Positions 17,680-26,645 of a DNA stretch of 64,000 nt are shown here, piece after piece; position 1 is the first letter of the stretch, and every line of letters starts with the position of its first letter. This DNA comes from HXMU1420-13 sp965229525 (lineage in GTDB: Bacteria; Bacteroidota; Rhodothermia; Balneolales; Balneolaceae): the NCBI GenBank assembly GCA_965229525.1, contig OZ245886.1, forward strand, positions 558,001 through 622,000, given 5' to 3'. The notes below the pieces were generated by a model, which was given only the letters and a program-made list of their open reading frames with translations, had not been told where the DNA came from and ran no database searches. The position numbers and the translations under genes were made by a program.

Positions 17680-18326
17680 AGGAATCAATCATACGTAAAA
17701 CCGAAACTCACGTTCGAGAACAACTTGAAGGTGAAGGTTCGGGGCATGATTGGTGGCATATTCATCGTGTTCGTAACACTGCTCAGATTTTAGCAAAAGA
17801 AGAAAATGCAGATCTTTTCATCGTTGAGTTAGCTGCTTTGTTGCATGATATTGCAGATCATAAATTTCATGATGGTGATGAGACAATTGGTCCACATCTA
17901 GCCGGCGAATGGTTGAAATCGCAAAATGTTGATAGCAATGTCATCGTTCATGTAAAAGAAATTATCGCTGACCTTTCATTCAAAGGTGCCAATGTTGCAA
18001 CACCGATGCGAACTATTGAAGGTGAAGTAGTTCAAGATGCTGACAGACTCGATGCTATTGGAGCGATCGGAATTGCACGTGCTTTTGCATATGGTGGACA
18101 TAAGAATCGCGAGTTATTTAACCCGGAAAAATCACCTACTCAACACGATTCTTTTGAAGCGTATAAAAATGATGAAGGGCCTACCATCAATCATTTTTAT
18201 GAAAAATTATTTTTACTAAAAGATCGTATGAATACTGCCACTGGCAAGAGAATTGCAGTAGAACGCCACCAATATATGGAAGAGTATGTGCAACGGTTCT
18301 ATTCGGAATGGGATGGCAAGGCATAA
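17664..18326 (+). CDS. HD-domain phosphohydrolase (YedJ-like)
   Basis: Metal-dependent phosphohydrolase of the HD superfamily. Motifs are GHDWWHIHRV (first His and the DW.H element characteristic of the YedJ group), LLHDIADHKF (HD doublet) and QDADRLDAIGAIGIARAF (distal Asp). At 220 residues it has the expected length. The frame is open from a TTG at 17658, but the ATG at 17664 (MPDFLKES) is the more natural start. It overlaps the GH3 gene by 16 bases. Nucleotide or phosphorylated metabolite substrates are likely but unspecified. Confidence 0.88.
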   Translation: MPDFLKESIIRKTETHVREQLEGEGSGHDWWHIHRVRNTAQILAKEENADLFIVELAALLHDIADHKFHDGDETIGPHLAGEWLKSQNVDSNVIVHVKEIIADLSFKGANVATPMRTIEGEVVQDADRLDAIGAIGIARAFAYGGHKNRELFNPEKSPTQHDSFEAYKNDEGPTINHFYEKLFLLKDRMNTATGKRIAVERHQYMEEYVQRFYSEWDGKA

Positions 18327-18389
18327 CTATTTATTTTGAGAATCTAACATAGATTCAATACTCTTTATATCGACTTAATATAACAGCTC

Positions 18390-19322
18390 ATGACATTAAC
18401 CCAACTCTCATATATCATTGCGGTTGATAAATACCGACACTTTGCCACAGCAGCGCAAAAAATATATATCACTCAACCAACATTGAGTATGCAGATTCAA
18501 AAACTTGAAGACGAATTGGGTGTGCTCATATTTGATCGATCAAAATCACCCGTTATCCCAACAGAAATTGGCACTAAAATTATTGACCAGGCTAAAGTAA
18601 TGTTAAGCGGCGCCAAGCATATTGAAGATATTGCAGCTGTTGATGATGGAGAATTAAAAGGATCTTTTAAGGTAGGAATTATTCCTACAGTGGCACCTTA
18701 TTTGGTGCCAATTTTTCTGAAAGCCTTTGTGGAAGCATATCCAAAAATTGACCTTACATTCGAAGAGGCACTTACAGCCGATGTTTTAGAAGGCCTACAT
18801 GATGACGAACTTGACGTTGGTATAATCGCGACTTCGCCAGGTGGGAACTTATTTGAAAAAGAGCTCTTCCTTGAACCTTTTTTAGGATATGTCTCGATTG
18901 GTCATAAAGTAGCAACACAAGAATCACTGCAACTCGGTGACCTTTATTCTGAAAACCTTTGGCTACTTAACGAGGGCCACTGCTTCAGAGATCAGGTTAT
19001 AAAACTCTGTAAGAAAGAAAATCAAAAACTAAATCGAGGCAGTGTGGTTTTCGAAAGTGGTAATCTAGAAACTCTAAAAAGACTTGTTGAGCAAGATTTT
19101 GGTGTTACGTTAATGCCGTTTCTAGCCATGGAAGATCACGATGTACGATGTGCAAATGGAGTGATAAAATCATTTTCCGCGCCAGTTCCAACTCGTAAAA
19201 TTCGAATGGTTTACAGTCGCGAATTTCTTAAGAATAACCTTATCGAAGCGCTCGCTGCCACTATTATGGATACCATTCCAGATTCGCTTAAAAGCCAATC
19301 GGAGGAGTTCGTTGTAGATTAA
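18390..19322 (+). CDS. oxyR: OxyR hydrogen-peroxide-sensing LysR-type regulator
   Basis: LysR-type regulator with an N-terminal winged helix-turn-helix (LSYIIAVDKYRHFATAAQKIYITQPTLSMQIQKLE) and a periplasmic-binding-protein-like effector domain. The redox pair that defines OxyR is present: C198 and C207 in NEGHCFRDQVIKLC, matching the peroxidatic and resolving cysteines of E. coli OxyR (Cys199/Cys208). It should sense peroxide by intramolecular disulfide formation and activate antioxidant genes. No catalase, peroxidase or Dps gene is adjacent in this window. Confidence 0.92.
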   Translation: MTLTQLSYIIAVDKYRHFATAAQKIYITQPTLSMQIQKLEDELGVLIFDRSKSPVIPTEIGTKIIDQAKVMLSGAKHIEDIAAVDDGELKGSFKVGIIPTVAPYLVPIFLKAFVEAYPKIDLTFEEALTADVLEGLHDDELDVGIIATSPGGNLFEKELFLEPFLGYVSIGHKVATQESLQLGDLYSENLWLLNEGHCFRDQVIKLCKKENQKLNRGSVVFESGNLETLKRLVEQDFGVTLMPFLAMEDHDVRCANGVIKSFSAPVPTRKIRMVYSREFLKNNLIEALAATIMDTIPDSLKSQSEEFVVD

Positions 19323-19346
19323 AACAGTGTTTTTGAACTCCGGTAC

Positions 19347-20195
19347 TCAAGTCTTCTTAATCAACCTTAGACTGAAATAATTATCGTTAGCATTTACCGA
19401 TTGTTCTTCGGTTATCTCTTTATTAAAACTATTGAAATAGATATATGACCGTTTTCCGGTTTTACTGTTTCCTGGTTGGATATCAACAAAATCCCTCGTC
19501 CAGTAAAAACCTCCATAATGTGGCTTCAAGGCTGCATTCATCTCTAAAAATGTACGCATCTCTTTCTCTTTAATTTTCTTGGAATAAAAACCTGCCAATT
19601 TAAAATCCATATGACCGGTTAACTCGTTCCATTTATCACTCCTAAAAAAATTAAAGAGTATTTGATAGTCTTTGATAGTAGGAATTTTCCAACCTGGATG
19701 GAGTGACTCTATTCGTTCTGCACCACTGTAGGTGTATAGCATCCCTAGTTGCTTTAATACTTTGTCATCACTTTTTGGAATCGATGATTCAATACCGACA
19801 TCGATATTTAGATTAGTAGCGGACCATAATTGGCTACCCACTCGAATCCCAGTTAAATGAACATTTTTAAGGGCTACTTCTCGGTTGGTATTCGATATTT
19901 GGGTGATAGTTCTTTGTAATTCCAATGCCTGTTCATATGAAAGTTTTTCGAAAACAGTTGAGTCTCTCCAAAGCCATTTACATTCCAGGTCAACAACATC
20001 CTCACCAATTTCATGGATATAAACAAGTACATCTTTATCTACCTTTATGGTTTTTGACTCGATTAATGAAGTCTGTTGATGCTTTCTGTCTACTGTTACC
20101 GAGTTATTGTTTACTTCAATCTTAAAAGAGCTAAACCCAGACTCATTTTCAATGAAATCTTCTATAAATAAGTCGGTAAGTACGTTTGCAACCAT
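19347..20195 (-). CDS. FISUMP-like domain protein without signal peptide
   Basis: A 282-residue protein whose C-terminal half (about 120-282) resembles the Fibrobacter succinogenes paralogous (FISUMP) domain. Seen are SATNLNI, the HPGWKIPTIKDYQILF segment (family: GW.vPT..EW..L), GGFYWTRD and the closing YFSLRLIK. The N-terminal half contains beta-rich sequence I do not recognise. FISUMP proteins are usually secreted or lipid-anchored, but no signal peptide is visible here. The start is ATG. The gene is divergent from the histidine kinase gene. Confidence 0.6.
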   Translation of the reverse strand: MVANVLTDLFIEDFIENESGFSSFKIEVNNNSVTVDRKHQQTSLIESKTIKVDKDVLVYIHEIGEDVVDLECKWLWRDSTVFEKLSYEQALELQRTITQISNTNREVALKNVHLTGIRVGSQLWSATNLNIDVGIESSIPKSDDKVLKQLGMLYTYSGAERIESLHPGWKIPTIKDYQILFNFFRSDKWNELTGHMDFKLAGFYSKKIKEKEMRTFLEMNAALKPHYGGFYWTRDFVDIQPGNSKTGKRSYIYFNSFNKEITEEQSVNANDNYFSLRLIKKT

Positions 20196-20328
20196 CTTAA
20201 GATAACTAGTATTTGATCTTTTAGTTTTCGACCAAAGCTTTAAGAAATTAATAGTTGCACACTTTTTTTTAGATATTCAATGCTCAATAGATATGCAGGG
20301 TATATAATGGTTAATAATCTTTCTATTG

Positions 20329-20350
20329 ATGTACGAATTAAATCGTACAT
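20329..20350. promoter_or_regulatory. Perfect inverted repeat between divergent genes (operator candidate)
   Basis: An 8-base perfect inverted repeat, ATGTACGA then a six-base AT spacer then TCGTACAT, lies in the 254-base gap between the FISUMP-like gene and the TPR histidine kinase gene. It is 100 bases upstream of the kinase ATG and has no T-tract, so an operator is more likely than a terminator. The binding protein is unknown. Confidence 0.4.
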
Positions 20351-20449
20351 AATGCATTCACCAAAAATTATTTCGAGATTAAACGAATTATGTTTTTCTG
20401 TTATTAGCCGATTAATTATTATTAGACATTAGCTTCTAGTTTCACCTTA

Positions 20450-22447
20450 ATGAAGAGGACAGTCTCGCTTGTATGTGCGTGTTTATTATTTGGTCAGCTA
20501 TTATTCGCGCAACAACAATTATTTACTAACGCATTACACAAAGCAGAAAAGCATTATCTGGTAAATAATGATAGTCTGCTATTTTACGCTCAGGTTGCAA
20601 TCGATCTTGGGATTGAAAATGAATATCCGGAAACCTCTGAAGCCTATTTCTACAAGTCAATCGCTCTTTTCTACCAGGCAAAATATGATGAAGGTATTTC
20701 GGTAACTCGAGCCGGACTAGAATGGACCAACGAATACAATCAATCCAACTCTGATATACAAGGCAAGTTACATTATCGAATGGCCGGAAATTATATCATG
20801 AAGGGGCTTTATGAAGTTGGATTAGAACAATTACTCAAAGCTCAGGATATATTCGAAATAAATAATAACGAAGAACTTCAATTCATGAATATGAATGGAA
20901 TTGGAGTAGTCTGGTTAAAACTTCAAGACTTTGATAGAGCAGAGGAAATCTATCTGGAGATGTTGACCTTAAACCAACAAGACCCTGTGTTGATTGTACC
21001 GGTGTATTACAATCTGGCTCAAATTAATTATGAGCTGAAGAAGTATGATCAAGCATTCGACTATATTCAAGAATGCCTTTCAGTTACACCTGAAACCGAT
21101 GGACGTCTCTCTCAGGTGTATTACATGCTTGGCAATATTCAGAGCGGATTGGGAAATGTAAACGAAGCGGTAACAGCGTTTGAATCATCCATTGAATTAT
21201 ATACCCAACAAAATAATGAGTTGAATTCTGTTCAACCTAAATTAGGACTTGCCCGCCTCCTTATTTCAGAAGGAAATCTTGAAAATGCACTAATTCAGGC
21301 AAATGAGAGTTTAGAAATTGCCTTACGATACAACTCACTTCCAGACCATACCGAGGTAATGGGTGTTCTTTCAGAGATTTATGAAGCGCAAGGTGATCTC
21401 GAGACTGCACTTAGTAATTATAAATTATTCACTCAGCTATCCGATAGCCTCAACAATGCAACGATAAATCAAGAGATAGCCAATCATTTTGCGGAGCATG
21501 ATTATGAAAAAGAAAAACAAGAGATTCTTTTTTCAGAACAAGAACAACGACTAAGAGCTGAAGCTCAAATTCTACGACAACGAATTGTCATTGCCGGTAC
21601 TTTTGTAATCATTTTACTGGTAGTTAGCATTTTATTAATTCAAAGGAATAAGGCGAAAGAGAGATTACTTGCTAATGAAATGCTTATTCGCAAAAATGAG
21701 ATTATTGAAGAAAAAGCACGAAAGTTAGACGAAGCAAATTCTATAAAAAACCGACTTTTTTCCATCATAGCTCATGATTTAAGAAATCCACTTAGTTCTC
21801 TACAAGGTGTTATCCAGCTTATTGAAATGAAAGCCGCATCGAAAGAAGAGCTAGATCGTATATTACCTTATCTCACAAGTAAATTTGAAAATACCTCCAT
21901 CTTATTAGGGAATTTGTTGGAATGGTCGATGAGCCAGATGGATGGCTATCATGTGGTTCCAAAAAACTTCGATGTTACAGAATTGGTAAAAAATCAATTT
22001 GAGATTGTTCGAGGCAGGACGGATGAAAAAGAGCTCTCCGTCAGCCTTCCAACCCATCCAGTTAATGTATATGCCGATGAAAATATGATTGGAATCGTAG
22101 TTCTTAATCTGCTATCTAATGCAATTAAATTTACTGGACTACACGGCCGAATCGAGGTTATCGTGACGGATACCCTGGATCAGGTTACCATTTCTGTTTC
22201 TGATACCGGTAAAGGCATTCCTACTGATCGTCTACCTTATATCTTAAATGATCAGTTTTTGTCTACCAAAGGAACCAGAGGCGAACAAGGAACCGGTCTC
22301 GGACTCATCATCTGCAAAGAATTCATCGAAAAGAACAATGGGGAGATTTGGATACAAAGCGAGGTTGACTCAGGTACAACTGTTTCCTTTAGTTTACCCG
22401 TTGCCGTTCAGGAAGAAAAAGTAGCGTTGAAGAAAGCAGAGGCTTAG
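20450..22447 (+). CDS. TPR-containing sensor histidine kinase
   Basis: A 665-residue membrane histidine kinase. A signal peptide (ending LFAQQQ) leads an extracytoplasmic TPR region (about 30-340) for ligand or protein sensing. After it come a transmembrane helix (about 377-397, IVIAGTFVIILLVVSILLIQ) and a coiled-coil linker. The HisKA domain has phospho-acceptor H442 in FSIIAHDLRNPLSSL. The ATPase domain has an N box (NLLSNAIKFT), G1 (VSDTGKGIP) and G2 (GTGLGLIICKEF) boxes. No receiver domain is fused and no response-regulator gene is adjacent, so it is an orphan kinase here. Confidence 0.93.
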   Translation: MKRTVSLVCACLLFGQLLFAQQQLFTNALHKAEKHYLVNNDSLLFYAQVAIDLGIENEYPETSEAYFYKSIALFYQAKYDEGISVTRAGLEWTNEYNQSNSDIQGKLHYRMAGNYIMKGLYEVGLEQLLKAQDIFEINNNEELQFMNMNGIGVVWLKLQDFDRAEEIYLEMLTLNQQDPVLIVPVYYNLAQINYELKKYDQAFDYIQECLSVTPETDGRLSQVYYMLGNIQSGLGNVNEAVTAFESSIELYTQQNNELNSVQPKLGLARLLISEGNLENALIQANESLEIALRYNSLPDHTEVMGVLSEIYEAQGDLETALSNYKLFTQLSDSLNNATINQEIANHFAEHDYEKEKQEILFSEQEQRLRAEAQILRQRIVIAGTFVIILLVVSILLIQRNKAKERLLANEMLIRKNEIIEEKARKLDEANSIKNRLFSIIAHDLRNPLSSLQGVIQLIEMKAASKEELDRILPYLTSKFENTSILLGNLLEWSMSQMDGYHVVPKNFDVTELVKNQFEIVRGRTDEKELSVSLPTHPVNVYADENMIGIVVLNLLSNAIKFTGLHGRIEVIVTDTLDQVTISVSDTGKGIPTDRLPYILNDQFLSTKGTRGEQGTGLGLIICKEFIEKNNGEIWIQSEVDSGTTVSFSLPVAVQEEKVALKKAEA

Positions 22448-22559
22448 AGACTGCCACAACCTGTCACCCTCTCCCCTTAGTTTCCAATAATCAATTGCTA
22501 AATCTATCATTGAACATTGAATGTTCCTTGTTGAATATTGTTTATTGGACAGAATTTTA

Positions 22560-22640
22560 ATTAAAGTCATCCTGTTGCTATTGCCGAAGGATCAGCAGTT
22601 CTCGTTATCCCGATGATTCTTCGCATTCGCTCAGAATGAC
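22560..22640. repeat. Degenerate intergenic REP-like palindromic element
   Basis: The sequence from GTCATCCTG to CAGAATGAC, with internal CGAAGGATC and ATTCTTCGC elements, has the style of short palindromic intergenic repeats common in Bacteroidota-like genomes. The arms are imperfect. It runs into the apparent 5' end of the exonuclease reading frame, which argues for the downstream ATG at 22651. Only one copy is seen in this window, so repeat status is inferred from resemblance. Confidence 0.4.
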
Positions 22641-22650
22641 AATAATCACT

Positions 22651-23640
22651 ATGCTCAAAATCACCAAAGCAGGACATCACGGTATATTACTTCCCGATTT
22701 GAGTATCGGGCTGGACTATAGCGGCACTAAGGCGAATCATATTTTTATCTCGCATGCTCACGCAGATCATATGCCAAGAAATCGAAATCTGACAGTGTAC
22801 TGCACCCCACCTACCGCTCGATTTATGAAAAAGCGAGGATTTGGAGGTGAGATGATTGAAATGGATTTTGGTGAGACTTTAGAAACGGATTCCGCCAGAA
22901 TTACCCTATACCCGGCCGGGCATATACTTGGATCTGCAATTACTTTTGTAGAATCTGATCAGGGATCGGTGTTATACACGGGTGATTATCGAACACCACC
23001 ATCACCGGCAACAGAAGGATTTGAGCTCCCAAATGCTCCCATTGATCAATTTATCACAGAGGCAACTTTCAGTCTTCCCATTTACAAGTGGAAATCAGAA
23101 GAAGAGCTGGCTGCCCAAATTCGAGGATTTGCCACCCGATCACTAGCTGATGGATACACCCCTATTTTCACGGCATACAATTTAGGTAAAGCTCAGGAAT
23201 TGATGTTCATTTTGAAAGAACTCAATCAACCCATGCAAATTCATGGCGCCGGATTTAATCTTTGCGAAGTATATGAACAGTTTGGATTTAGACTTGGTGA
23301 TTACGAAACCTATCAACGTGAAAACTGCGAGGGTAAAATCCTGATTTGTCCAAGTTCTGCATTAGGGACAGGATTTGCAAGCAACGTGAAGAAAACACGA
23401 GTTGCTTATTGTAGTGGTTGGGCAAGTAATGAAAGTCGACAAACCCAACTTACCGTCGATGAACTCATCCCCATTAGCGATCATCTCGATTTTTTTGAAT
23501 TAATTGATTTATGCGACCAGATCCGTCCAAAAAAAGTATGGGTTACACACACTCCCAACCCGGATGTAGTCCAACATTATCTGGATGACTTAGGCATTGA
23601 ATCTGCTTTTTTGGATATGGAGGGTGATGGGAATGGGTAA
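22651..23640 (+). CDS. Ligase-associated DNA damage response exonuclease (MBL/beta-CASP fold)
   Basis: Metallo-beta-lactamase-fold nuclease of the type found with ATP-dependent ligases and Lhr helicases. Numbered from the ATG at 22651, the metal motif is H35-x-H37-x-D39-H40 (ISHAHADHMPRNR). It is followed by YPAGHILGSA, YTGDYRTPPSP and a C-terminal SDHLDFFEL histidine. The family's YCSGWA segment is also present. The frame is open from 22636, but those first codons lie in a repeat-like intergenic element, so 22651 (MLKITKAGHHGILLPDLSI) is preferred. The downstream ligase overlaps by eight bases. Presumably it processes ends for the ligase during repair. Confidence 0.92.
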   Translation: MLKITKAGHHGILLPDLSIGLDYSGTKANHIFISHAHADHMPRNRNLTVYCTPPTARFMKKRGFGGEMIEMDFGETLETDSARITLYPAGHILGSAITFVESDQGSVLYTGDYRTPPSPATEGFELPNAPIDQFITEATFSLPIYKWKSEEELAAQIRGFATRSLADGYTPIFTAYNLGKAQELMFILKELNQPMQIHGAGFNLCEVYEQFGFRLGDYETYQRENCEGKILICPSSALGTGFASNVKKTRVAYCSGWASNESRQTQLTVDELIPISDHLDFFELIDLCDQIRPKKVWVTHTPNPDVVQHYLDDLGIESAFLDMEGDGNG

Positions 23641-25372
23641 TCCAGAGGCACAAAGGGACAAAGGCACAGAGTTCTCGTTGTTCAAAAACCTGGCTGAACT
23701 TGCTCAAAAAATTGCATTCACCAGAGGCAATAATGCAAAGATCAAATTGTGTGCCGATTACTTTAGTGAATTAAGTTCGGAGGATGTTAGACGAGCCGCT
23801 CAATTTTTAGGAGAAGGTGCATTCTCTTCGGTTTCGGGTAAGAGGGCTTCAGTGGGACATCGAACAGTAGCAGTTCTTGCTGCTGAGTTTTGTGAAATTG
23901 ATTATGAAAAGGTATTTCGTCCTTCAAGAACAGCGACCGGAAGCTCCTCAGAAACCATCCAACGTTTACTTGAGAATATCCCGAAAGCTCGAGCTAAATG
24001 GTCTAATGAAAATCTCACTCTTTCAGAGATTGAAGATATTTTCGAAATACTTTACATCACCAAAGGAAGAGAAGCTAAACAAGCTGTATTAATGGATAGC
24101 TGGACCAAAATGACGCCGCTTGAGGTGAAATATTTCATACGAATGTTAGGTCAGGGTTCATTGAGAATTGGTTTTGAAACCCGAAGCGTAGTGGCTGCCA
24201 TTGCAAAAGCTTTCAATAAAGATTCTGAGAAAGTCCGTTATGCCCACATGATAACAGGTAGTTTGGGTGAAACGGCCATTCTTGCAAAAGAAGATCGCTT
24301 GAATGAAGCTGAATTTGAGTTATTTCATCCGCTCTCTTTCATGTTGGCAAGTCCAATCGAAAGTCGGGCGGTTGAGAATCTAGGAAATTACATCGCTGAG
24401 GAAAAGTTTGATGGAATGCGTTGCCAGGCTCACATCTCAGGAGATAAGATTGAATTATTTACGCGAGATTTGAATATCACCACTTCAAGTTTTCCGGAGA
24501 TTCTGGATTTCTTCAAAAAAAGACAGCTACCTGATGTAGTGCTTGATGGAGAAATATGTGTCTTCAAATATGACACCATCCTGCCCTTTCAACTCCTCCA
24601 AAAAAGAATGGGGGTTAAGAAGCCGAGTGAGAAATTGCTTTCAGAATTCCCTGTGATATTTGTTAGTTATGATGTTCTATTTCTGGATGGTATTTCGCTA
24701 TTCGATGAATCGTTAATCGAAAGACGAGGCAAACTTGAAGAACTAGCTAAGGAGTATCACCTGCCTTTAACCACGCAGATGGAAATCTTGAGTGATGATG
24801 ATGTGGAGCAGCTTTTCAATCAGGCATTGGCTCATGGAAATGAAGGATTGATGCTGAAGCGTAAGGATTCGGTATATGAATATGGTCAGCGCCGGAAATC
24901 GTGGTTGAAAGTTAAAAAGCCGAGCGGATCCCTCGATACCGTGATTTTATATGCCCATGCCGGAAGCGGAAAACGAGGTGGAACGTACTCTGATTTCACC
25001 CTGGGAATTTCTGTAAAAGAAGATGATCGTTATGAGGAGGAATTCATCCCGATTGGAAAAGCCTACGGCGGATATTCTAATGAAGAATTGGCTGAAATGA
25101 ATAAACGAATTAAAGGATTAATCCTGGAAAGATTTGGTCCTACTCTCCTGTTGAAACCAGAAATAATGGTGGAACTGGAATTCGAAGACATCCAAATCAA
25201 CAAGAGAACGAAAGCAAAATACACGCTTCGCCTTCCTCGATTTAAAGCCATTCGTTGGGACCTTTCCCCTTCCGATGCTGATACTTTAAAGGATGTTGAA
25301 CGAATGTTCGAGGATAAAATAAAACAGGAAAGAGAAAGTCAGGGTAAGAATCCGAGTTTTATTTGGTCTTAA
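23633..25372 (+). CDS. ATP-dependent DNA ligase (ligase-associated damage response type)
   Basis: ATP-dependent ligase with an N-terminal DNA-binding domain, adenylation domain and OB-fold. The nucleotidyl-transfer motif is EEKFDGMR with lysine K258 (counted from 23633). Further motifs are ELFTRDL, VVLDGEI, EGLMLKR and WLKVKK. The frame is open from 23597, but an ATG at 23633 lies about eight bases after GGAGG and overlaps the exonuclease stop. Its first ~15 residues (NPEAQRDKGTEF) come from a low-complexity repeat-like stretch; family homology begins at LFKNLAELAQ, so an in-frame TTG at 23678 is also possible. The 3' end overlaps the convergent porin gene by four bases. Helicase and phosphoesterase partners are at 5.2-8.3 kb. 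Confidence 0.93.
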   Translation: MGNPEAQRDKGTEFSLFKNLAELAQKIAFTRGNNAKIKLCADYFSELSSEDVRRAAQFLGEGAFSSVSGKRASVGHRTVAVLAAEFCEIDYEKVFRPSRTATGSSSETIQRLLENIPKARAKWSNENLTLSEIEDIFEILYITKGREAKQAVLMDSWTKMTPLEVKYFIRMLGQGSLRIGFETRSVVAAIAKAFNKDSEKVRYAHMITGSLGETAILAKEDRLNEAEFELFHPLSFMLASPIESRAVENLGNYIAEEKFDGMRCQAHISGDKIELFTRDLNITTSSFPEILDFFKKRQLPDVVLDGEICVFKYDTILPFQLLQKRMGVKKPSEKLLSEFPVIFVSYDVLFLDGISLFDESLIERRGKLEELAKEYHLPLTTQMEILSDDDVEQLFNQALAHGNEGLMLKRKDSVYEYGQRRKSWLKVKKPSGSLDTVILYAHAGSGKRGGTYSDFTLGISVKEDDRYEEEFIPIGKAYGGYSNEELAEMNKRIKGLILERFGPTLLLKPEIMVELEFEDIQINKRTKAKYTLRLPRFKAIRWDLSPSDADTLKDVERMFEDKIKQERESQGKNPSFIWS

Positions 25373-26550
25373 AATCCAATTGAAGTTCTTACACCAATAA
25401 TTATCGCATCTTCCAAATCTATCGATTGATTTGGGTTTGCAATGTATTGCGCATCGAACTGGAGACTAAAAGCCTCGGAGATTTGCCACAAATATGTAAT
25501 TTCACCAATTAATTCATTAGCAAAATCTTCACCGGTAGATTCTAGATACGGATCACCATTCATAGGTAAACTCACAGCAAGACCAAATTGGTCTTCATCT
25601 CTTCCAGGAAGTAATCCGGTGTAAGTAAGTCCAGTGCCGAAGTAGTTCACAAATTGATTTATCTCGTCATTTACCGCCCCAAATCGACCAAAAAGACTTA
25701 GTCCCTGATTTTTGTCATTACTTTCAGAATAAACTCTTCCCTCGGCAATTGCGTATAAACCTGCATCAAGTTGAAGTTCTCCATCCCATCCTATTCGTTC
25801 TTCTGAGTACTTCCAAATACCAACAGCCACTCGAAATGGTGAGTCTTCATTTACTCCGCGATCAATAGATTGCCCACCTTCCGGTCGCTGATACCACGAA
25901 ATCTCTCCTATCATTAAAGAGCCCTCGCTTTCACGAATTCGAACTTTGGTACCGCGAGTATCAGTTGGATCCGATGGGACGGCATCAAAAATTGCGCCCT
26001 TTACAGTAATTCCCGGAATCAGGTTTACCTTCAATCTTGCTGCAAGTGAGGTTAGTGGAAAAATTGATGGACCTGTCACACCTGAAGACGAGATATCGGG
26101 GCCAATTCCGTGTGAACTATTGATAAAAAGACCGCCGGTATTTATCACATCGAATTCTGAGTTGAAATCATATAGTCCAACAAGTAGCGAGCTCTTTATT
26201 GGGTTGATTGGAATATTTGCCCAGGCTTCAAATATCCTCCAGGAATTCTCAGATTCAATGTTAGATGCAGCCTGGATATCCCCAGCCAATTCCGAAATAC
26301 TCCCACCTTGATTTGCTAAACCATACACAAAAAAAGTAAAGTCATTCCATTTTGATTCGGCCTCAATATCCAGATTGTCGAAATATCGAAGTCCGGTATC
26401 GAAACCACCCGTTGTATTTGCAAATAAATCAGATGTATAAGTAACCGAGGTACTCAACGAATCGAATATGCTTCCTTCTTGTGCTGCTGATGGAAACGAT
26501 ATCAACAGAAGAATTGAAATTGATAAAATCCTGATAAATACTTTTTTCAT
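25369..26550 (-). CDS. OprB-like carbohydrate-selective porin
   Basis: A 393-residue outer-membrane beta-barrel with a signal peptide (ending FPSAAQ). Signatures of the OprB carbohydrate porin family are visible: the LLVGLYDFNSEFDV strand, GGLFINSSHGIGPDIS, ARLKVNL..GITVKGAIFDAVP and YAIAEGRVY. The C-terminus ends in a barrel-type strand with terminal Phe (IGVRTSIGF), as expected for BAM substrates. It probably allows diffusion of sugars or similar solutes across the outer membrane. It is divergent from the glycosylase-like gene and convergent with the ligase gene. Exact specificity is unknown. Confidence 0.8.
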   Translation of the reverse strand: MKKVFIRILSISILLLISFPSAAQEGSIFDSLSTSVTYTSDLFANTTGGFDTGLRYFDNLDIEAESKWNDFTFFVYGLANQGGSISELAGDIQAASNIESENSWRIFEAWANIPINPIKSSLLVGLYDFNSEFDVINTGGLFINSSHGIGPDISSSGVTGPSIFPLTSLAARLKVNLIPGITVKGAIFDAVPSDPTDTRGTKVRIRESEGSLMIGEISWYQRPEGGQSIDRGVNEDSPFRVAVGIWKYSEERIGWDGELQLDAGLYAIAEGRVYSESNDKNQGLSLFGRFGAVNDEINQFVNYFGTGLTYTGLLPGRDEDQFGLAVSLPMNGDPYLESTGEDFANELIGEITYLWQISEAFSLQFDAQYIANPNQSIDLEDAIIIGVRTSIGF

Positions 26551-26645
26551 AATTGGTGAACGATTCCACCTTTAGTTCTTTTAAATTGAAGGCGCAAAAA
26601 TACGGCAAAACCCCGCAAAACCCTACCAACAACCTTTGTAACTTT

